From contig CP152408.1 in assembly GCA_038961845.1 (NCBI GenBank), positions 4,588,001-4,652,000 on the forward strand: DNA of 64,000 nt. Reading direction: 5' to 3'. The DNA is from Xylophilus sp. GW821-FHT01B05. GTDB taxonomy: Bacteria; Pseudomonadota; Gammaproteobacteria; Burkholderiales; Burkholderiaceae_C. Shown one piece after another: positions 57,439 through 64,000 of this stretch. Each line of letters opens with the position of its first letter. Position 1 is the stretch's first letter. Under the pieces are notes generated by a model. It was not told the DNA's origin and did not search any database. It saw nothing but the letters and a program-made list of their open reading frames with translations. The position numbers and the translations under genes were made by a program.

Positions 57439-57481
57439 GAAAAATATCTTTTCACCATGATTTTATGAGAAAATTTTCTCA
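57439..57481. promoter_or_regulatory. Two operator-like dyads upstream of the rpiR gene
   Basis: GAAAA-N5-TTTTC at 57439-57453 and the perfect palindrome TGAGAAAATTTTCTCA at 57466-57481 lie between hisI and the RpiR-family gene. GAAAA/TTTTC dyads resemble sites bound by RpiR-type regulators, so autoregulation is likely. Confidence 0.55.
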
Positions 57482-57505
57482 AATCATCATTCCCACGACT
57501 ACGCC

Positions 57506-58444
57506 GTGCCCCTCCCTCCCCCTCCTGCAGGCGAAGAAACCCTGTCGATTGCCCAGCGCATCATCCGGGCCCGGCCCACGCTGACGCGCTCGCACCAGAA
57601 GATCGCCGACTACGTGCTGGCGCATCCGCTGCAGGTGGCCACGGTGCCGGTGGATGAGCTGGCGGCGACGGTCGAGGTGTCCATTGCCACGGCCAACCGC
57701 TTCGCCCGTGCGGTGGGGCTGGAGGGCTATGCCCAGTTGCGCGCCGAGCTGGTGCGCGGCTTCGGCGCCATGCTGGCGCCGGTCGAGAAGCTGCGCAGCC
57801 GCCTGGCGGCCCCCTCTACCGTGGCCGAGGTGTTTGCCGCCACGCTGGACGAGTCGCGCCGCAACATTGAGGCCACGCGCAATGCGCTGGACATTGCCTC
57901 CTGCGAGCGTGCGGTCGAGGCGGTGCTGGGTGCGCGCCGCATCTATATCGCCGGGTTTGGCGCCAGCGGCTGGCTGGGCGGCCTGCTGCAGCGCGGCATA
58001 GACCCCTATTGCGACAACGTGCAGTTGCTGGCCGGGATTGCCGGCTCGTCCTACGGCGGGCGGCTGCTGCCGCGCATGACGCCGCAAGACCTGATGGTGG
58101 CCATCTCTTTCCCGCGCTACATCACCGATACCGTCTACCTGGCGCGCGAAGCCAGCCGCCGCGGGGTGCCGGTGCTGGCCGTGACCGACGGCCCAGCGTC
58201 GCCGCTGGCGCCGCTGGCCGGCATTTGCCTGTATGCGTTTACCGACAACCAGTACGCGGCCAATTCAGAGTCCAGCGCGCTGGCGCTGATCGAGGCGCTG
58301 TCCAGCGCCGTGGCGCACCGCGCCGCCAAATCCCTGCAATCGGCCGCGCGCCTGACCGAGGCGGTGCTGCCCTGGCTGCACGACGACGCTGCCCCCACAG
58401 CCGGGGCGCTGCGTGGCGGCCTTAGCCCGCGCAAGACACCATGA
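57506..58444 (+). CDS. RpiR/MurR-family transcriptional regulator
   Basis: 312 aa from a GTG at 57506. An N-terminal HTH_6 domain at about 14-90 (RSHQKIADYVLAHPLQVATV, VSIATANRFARAVGLEGYAQ) is followed by a SIS sugar-phosphate-type domain (about 130-265; IYIAGFGASGWLGGLLQRG, MVAISFPRYITDTVYLARE). It is translationally coupled to iaaA by ATGA and probably controls the iaaA-gsi operon. The ligand may not be a sugar phosphate, given the peptide-related targets. Confidence 0.88.
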   Translation: MPLPPPPAGEETLSIAQRIIRARPTLTRSHQKIADYVLAHPLQVATVPVDELAATVEVSIATANRFARAVGLEGYAQLRAELVRGFGAMLAPVEKLRSRLAAPSTVAEVFAATLDESRRNIEATRNALDIASCERAVEAVLGARRIYIAGFGASGWLGGLLQRGIDPYCDNVQLLAGIAGSSYGGRLLPRMTPQDLMVAISFPRYITDTVYLAREASRRGVPVLAVTDGPASPLAPLAGICLYAFTDNQYAANSESSALALIEALSSAVAHRAAKSLQSAARLTEAVLPWLHDDAAPTAGALRGGLSPRKTP

Positions 58445-59414
58445 GTACCACCGCCCTCCCCGTCATCGCCATCCACGGCGGTGCCGGCACCCTGACCCGC
58501 GCCGCCATGGATGCCACGCAAGAGGCGGCCTACCACGCAGCCCTGCGGCAGATCCTGCAGGCCGCCCAGCAATTGCTGGCGGCCGGCGGCAGCGCACTGG
58601 ATGCGGTCACGCTGGCGGTCGAGCTGCTGGAGGACTGCCCCTTCTTCAACGCCGGCCACGGCGCAGTCTTTACCCGCGCGCAAACCCATGAGCTGGATGC
58701 CGCCGTGATGGAAGGCCGCGGCCTGCGCGCCGGTGCCGTAGCCGCCGTGGCCCGCATTCGCCACCCGGTGCATGCCGCGCGGGCGGTGCTGGAGCACGGC
58801 GAGCACGTGCTGCTGGCCGGCGCCGGTGCCGAGGCCTTTGCCGCCGAGCGCGGGCTGGCGCTGGTCGATCCGTCTTATTTCTCGACCGCTGCGCGCCTGG
58901 CCCAACTGGAGCGCGCACTGGCCACGCAGTCGGGCGCGGTGCTGGACCATGACGGCGCCGCGCTTGCCGCCCCGGCCCGCGCGCCGCTGGATGAAGACCG
59001 CAAATTCGGCACCGTGGGCGCCGTCGCGCTGGATGCGCGCGGGCACCTGGCAGCGGCCACCTCCACCGGCGGCATGACCGCCAAGCGCGTGGGCCGCATC
59101 GGCGACTCGCCACTGATCGGCGCCGGCACCTATGCCGACGACCGCAGCGCCGCCGTGTCCTGCACCGGCAGCGGCGAGATGTTCATCCGCGTCGCGGCCG
59201 CCTACGACGTCTGCGCGCGCATGGCCTATGGCGACGCCTCGCTGCAGGCGGCCACGCATGCCGTGGTGCATGAAGCCCTGCCGGCCATTGGCGGGCGCGG
59301 CGGCCTGATCGCGGTAGACCGCCACGGCAACCTCGCCCTGCCCTTCAATACCGAAGGCATGTACCGCGGCTTTGCCCGTGCGGGGGAAGCCCCGCAGACC
59401 GCCATCTTCGGCTG

Positions 59415-59415
<1 letters not shown>
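58441..59415 (+). CDS. iaaA: Isoaspartyl peptidase / L-asparaginase (Ntn hydrolase)
   Basis: 324 aa. Ntn hydrolase that self-cleaves before the catalytic Thr191 ([10 protein letters not shown]). The start [12 protein letters not shown], the NAGHGAVFT block and [20 protein letters not shown] are typical of plant-type asparaginases. It hydrolyses beta-aspartyl dipeptides and may degrade imported peptides. The layout iaaA-gsiABC matches the E. coli iaaA-gsiABCD operon. Confidence 0.92.
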
Positions 59416-61352
<1,937 letters not shown>

Positions 61353-61399
61353 CGTTTTCATCCCGTTCCTCCCCACCCCTCCCCACAGGAGTCTTCACC

Positions 61400-62953
61400 A
61401 TGACGCAATCCCTCCCCCGCCTGCGATGGGCATCGGCCCTGCTGGGTCTTGCAGCGCTTGCTGCTTCGGTCAATGTGCTGGCCGCACAGGACGTGGTGCT
61501 GGCCATCGGCGGCCAGCCCGAGACGCTGGACCCCTACAACACCAACACCACGCTGACCACCGCGGTCACCAAGACCTTCTACGAAGGCCTGTTCCAGTTC
61601 GACAAGGACCTGAAGGCGCAGCCGGTGCTGGCCTCGGGCTACGAGGTGTCGAAGGATGGCCTGGTCTACACCATCAAGCTGCGTACGGGCGTGAAGTTCC
61701 ATGACGGCACCGACTTCAACGCCGAGGCGGTCAAGTTCGTGCTGGAGCGAGTGCTGGACCAGAACAACAAGCTGCTGCGCTACAACCAGTTCAACCGCGT
61801 GAGCAAGGTCGAGGCCGTCAACCCCGGTACCGTGCGCATCACGCTGAAGGAGCCCTTTGGCCCCTTCATCAACTCGCTGGCCCATGCCTCGGCCGCAATG
61901 ATCTCGCCGACCGCGCTGAAGAAGTGGGGCAACAAGGACATCGCCTTCCACCCGGTGGGTACCGGCCCGTTCGAGTTTGTCGAGTGGAAGCAGACCGAAT
62001 CCATCAAGGGCAAGAAGTTCGACGGCTACTGGAAGAAGGGCTACCCCAAGGTCGATTCCGTGACCTGGAAGCCGGTGCTGGAGAACAACACCCGCGCCGC
62101 CATGCTGCAGACCGGCGAGGCCGATTTTGCCTACCCCGTGCCTTTTGAGCAGGCCGAGCTGCTGAAGAAGAACGCCAAGCTCGACGTGGTGGCAACGCCC
62201 TCGATCATCGTCAACTTCCTGGCATTCAACATGCTGCAGAAGCCGTATGACAACGCCAAGGTGCGCGAAGCCATTGGCTATGCCATCAACAAGGATGCGC
62301 TCGCCAAGGTCGCCTTTGGCGGCTATGCCTTCCCATCCGTGGGCGTGGTACCGCAGGGCATCCAGTTTGCCGAGAAGATGGAGCCCATCCCCTACGACGT
62401 GAAGAAGGCGAAACAGCTGCTCACGGAGGCTGGCTACCCCAACGGCTTCGAATCGACGCTTTGGAGCGCCTACAACACGACCTCTGCTCAAAAGACCATC
62501 CAGTTCGTGCAGCAACAGCTCGCCCAGATTGGCATCAAGCTACAGGTGCAGGCGCTGGAAGTGGGCCAACGTGCCGAATGGGTGGATTCCTGGCCCGACC
62601 CGGCCACCGCCAAGGTGCGCATGTACTACACCCGCTGGTCGTCTTCGACCGGTGAGGCCGACTGGGCGCTGCGCCCGCTGTTTGCCTCGGAAGCCTGGGC
62701 GCCCAAGCTCAACAACATGTCCTTCTACAAAAACGACGTGGTGGACAGCAGCATCGCCAAGGCCCTGGTGACGGTGGACGACAACGAGCGCGCCACGCTC
62801 TACAAGACCGCGCAGGAGCAAATCCGCAAGGACCTGCCGCGCATCCCGATGGTCACCGACCTGAACCTGTCGGCCCACGGCAAGCGCTTGTCGGGCGTGT
62901 ATGTGATGCCTGACGGCAACATCAACGCCGACTCCATCTCGGTCTCCAATTAA
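61400..62953 (+). CDS. gsiB: Glutathione/dipeptide-binding protein
   Basis: 517 aa, SBP_bac_5 family with Sec signal (ALLGLAALAASVNVLA). Typical blocks: GGQPETLDPYNTNTTLTTAV, YEGLFQFDKDLKAQPVLASG and TIKLRTGVKFHDGTDFNAEA. The context beside iaaA and gsiA supports GsiB, but a general dipeptide binder cannot be excluded. ACAGGAG lies just before the ATG. Confidence 0.88.
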   Translation: MTQSLPRLRWASALLGLAALAASVNVLAAQDVVLAIGGQPETLDPYNTNTTLTTAVTKTFYEGLFQFDKDLKAQPVLASGYEVSKDGLVYTIKLRTGVKFHDGTDFNAEAVKFVLERVLDQNNKLLRYNQFNRVSKVEAVNPGTVRITLKEPFGPFINSLAHASAAMISPTALKKWGNKDIAFHPVGTGPFEFVEWKQTESIKGKKFDGYWKKGYPKVDSVTWKPVLENNTRAAMLQTGEADFAYPVPFEQAELLKKNAKLDVVATPSIIVNFLAFNMLQKPYDNAKVREAIGYAINKDALAKVAFGGYAFPSVGVVPQGIQFAEKMEPIPYDVKKAKQLLTEAGYPNGFESTLWSAYNTTSAQKTIQFVQQQLAQIGIKLQVQALEVGQRAEWVDSWPDPATAKVRMYYTRWSSSTGEADWALRPLFASEAWAPKLNNMSFYKNDVVDSSIAKALVTVDDNERATLYKTAQEQIRKDLPRIPMVTDLNLSAHGKRLSGVYVMPDGNINADSISVSN

Positions 62954-62968
62954 GAAACGGACCAAGAG

Positions 62969-63028
62969 CCGTTCGGGCTGAGCCTGTCGAAGTCTCGCGC
63001 AGTGCTTCGACAAGCTCAGCATGAACGG
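62969..63028. repeat. REP-like inverted repeat between gsiB and gsiC
   Basis: Arms of 24 nt (62969-62992 and 63005-63028) read CCGTTC...CTGTCGAAG and CTTCGACAAGCTCAG...GAACGG, with a 12-nt loop. Three base pairs are imperfect. Such elements often stabilise upstream mRNA. A half copy is nested at 29087-29115. Confidence 0.75.
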
Positions 63029-63113
63029 GTTGGCATGCACGAACTGCTTTTTTTGAGCACAACTTGAGCCATCTCATCGGGTGACAGCCCCGCGCCGTCG
63101 CCCTTTGCACCCC

Positions 63114-64000
63114 ATGCTGAATTACTTTCTCAAACGACTGATGGGCTTGATCCCGACGCTGCTCATCGTGGCGGTGCTGGTGTTCATGTTCGTCCACATG
63201 CTGCCCGGCGACCCGGCACGCCTTGCTGCGGGCCAGGAGGCCGACGAGCAGACCGTGGCCATGGTGCGCAGCGAGCTGGGCCTGGACCGGCCGCTGCACC
63301 AGCAGTTCTTCTCTTTCTTCGGGCACATGCTGCAGGGTGATTTCGGCACCTCGATCCGCAGCCGGCGCCCGGTGTCCACCGAGATCGGCGAGCGGCTCTT
63401 CCCGACCGTGATGCTGACCATCACCAGCATGGTCTGGGCGGTGGTGTTTGGCATGACGATTGGCATTGTCTCGGCCGTGTGGCGCAACCGCTGGCCCGAC
63501 CGACTGGGCATGACGCTGGCGGTGTCGGGTATTTCGTTTCCCGCATTTGCGCTGGGCATGCTGCTGATGCAGATCTTCTCCGTACAGCTTGGCTGGCTGC
63601 CCACGGTGGGCGCCAGCACCTGGCAGCACTACATCCTGCCCTCGCTCACCTTGGGCGCGGCGGTGGCCTCGGTGATGGCGCGCTTCACCCGTGCGTCCTT
63701 CGTCGAGGTGATCCAGGAGGACTTCGTGCGCACCGCGCGGGCCAAGGGCCTGTCCGAGCGCGTCGTCATCGCCAAGCACTGCTTGCGCAACGCGCTGATC
63801 CCGGTGGTGACCATGATGGGCCTGCAGTTCGGCTTTCTGCTGGGCGGCTCGATCGTGGTCGAGGCGGTGTTCAACTGGCCGGGCTTGGGCCGGCTACTGG
63901 TGGACGCAGTACAGATGCGCGACTACCCGGTGATCCAGACGCTGGTGCTGCTGTTCTCGCTGGAATTCATCCTGATCAACCTGGTAGTGGATGTGCTGTA
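63114..64000 (+). CDS. gsiC: Glutathione/dipeptide ABC permease (3' end beyond the window)
   Basis: 295 codons are present. The DppB/GsiC family begins [20 protein letters not shown], has [17 protein letters not shown], the coupling loop [20 protein letters not shown] and [20 protein letters not shown]. Family proteins have about 306 aa, so only about ten residues are missing. gsiD is expected to follow outside the window. Confidence 0.92.
   Translation, partial: MLNYFLKRLMGLIPTLLIVAVLVFMFVHMLPGDPARLAAGQEADEQTVAMVRSELGLDRPLHQQFFSFFGHMLQGDFGTSIRSRRPVSTEIGERLFPTVMLTITSMVWAVVFGMTIGIVSAVWRNRWPDRLGMTLAVSGISFPAFALGMLLMQIFSVQLGWLPTVGASTWQHYILPSLTLGAAVASVMARFTRASFVEVIQEDFVRTARAKGLSERVVIAKHCLRNALIPVVTMMGLQFGFLLGGSIVVEAVFNWPGLGRLLVDAVQMRDYPVIQTLVLLFSLEFILINLVVDVL

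Overview
The window is a GC-rich chromosomal segment of a betaproteobacterium, most likely Burkholderiales and probably Comamonadaceae (Acidovorax/Variovorax-like). Three things point there: backbone gene orders typical of that group (rplU-rpmA-obgE-proB-rppH; pilB-pilC-pilD-coaE-zapD-yacG; petABC-sspA-sspB; hisIE-hinT-tatABC), protein sequences of that type, and small dispersed intergenic repeats that I associate with this family. No database search was possible. Assignments rest on motifs, family knowledge and context.

Layout. 1-8.7 kb: an edge-truncated response regulator, a lytic transglycosylase coupled to proS, rppH with a CNP1-like gene, proB, obgE, rpmA, rplU, divergent ispB and tRNA-Pro(CGG). 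8.7-20.3 kb looks like accessory cargo between tRNA-Pro and the pilus operon: an HTH-Fic protein behind a cluster of operator-like repeats, a spermidine/putrescine-type ABC transporter with a fused permease, and two methionine/NlpA-type uptake units with a D-2-hydroxyacid dehydrogenase and an SfnB-like flavoprotein (probable organosulfur scavenging). 20.6-32.5 kb is backbone: pilBCD-coaE-zapD-yacG, then mutT, a DUF815 ATPase, argJ and secA on the minus strand. A copy of one repeat family lies in each of the three gaps between these four genes. A DciA-like gene follows. 32.5-40.4 kb: tRNA-Thr(TGT), sspB, sspA, cytochrome bc1 (petCBA), mscL, pdxA, nif3-like, and a DegS/DegQ-like protease.

40.5-53.95 kb is a second accessory block between the convergent protease and tatC genes. 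It holds a complete liv branched-chain amino-acid transporter, then an operon joining a GlcD-type FAD oxidase, a second spermidine-type ABC transporter, a DapA-family lyase and an FMN 2-hydroxyacid oxidase, closed by a convergent IclR regulator. This operon is preceded by a good candidate sigma-54 promoter. 54.1-57.4 kb: hisI-hisE-DUF4870-hinT-tatA-tatB-tatC on the minus strand, without the rest of the his operon next to it. 57.5-64 kb: an RpiR regulator translationally coupled to iaaA and a gsiABC glutathione/peptide importer that runs off the right edge.

The observations most worth following are: (i) the sigma-54-type hydroxyacid operon with unknown substrate; (ii) the Fic protein, which has an inhibitory helix but Gln where the catalytic His belongs, with five operator half-sites up to its start codon; (iii) the gene-end repeat family, whose hairpin shows a compensatory base-pair change and, in one copy, a second repeat nested in another hairpin; (iv) a motif shared upstream of the two NlpA transport units. 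No CRISPR array, rRNA, transposase, integrase or replication origin was seen. The only stretch over 300 bases without a gene is 45070-45542; it holds a terminator, a repeat and the sigma-54 promoter region.
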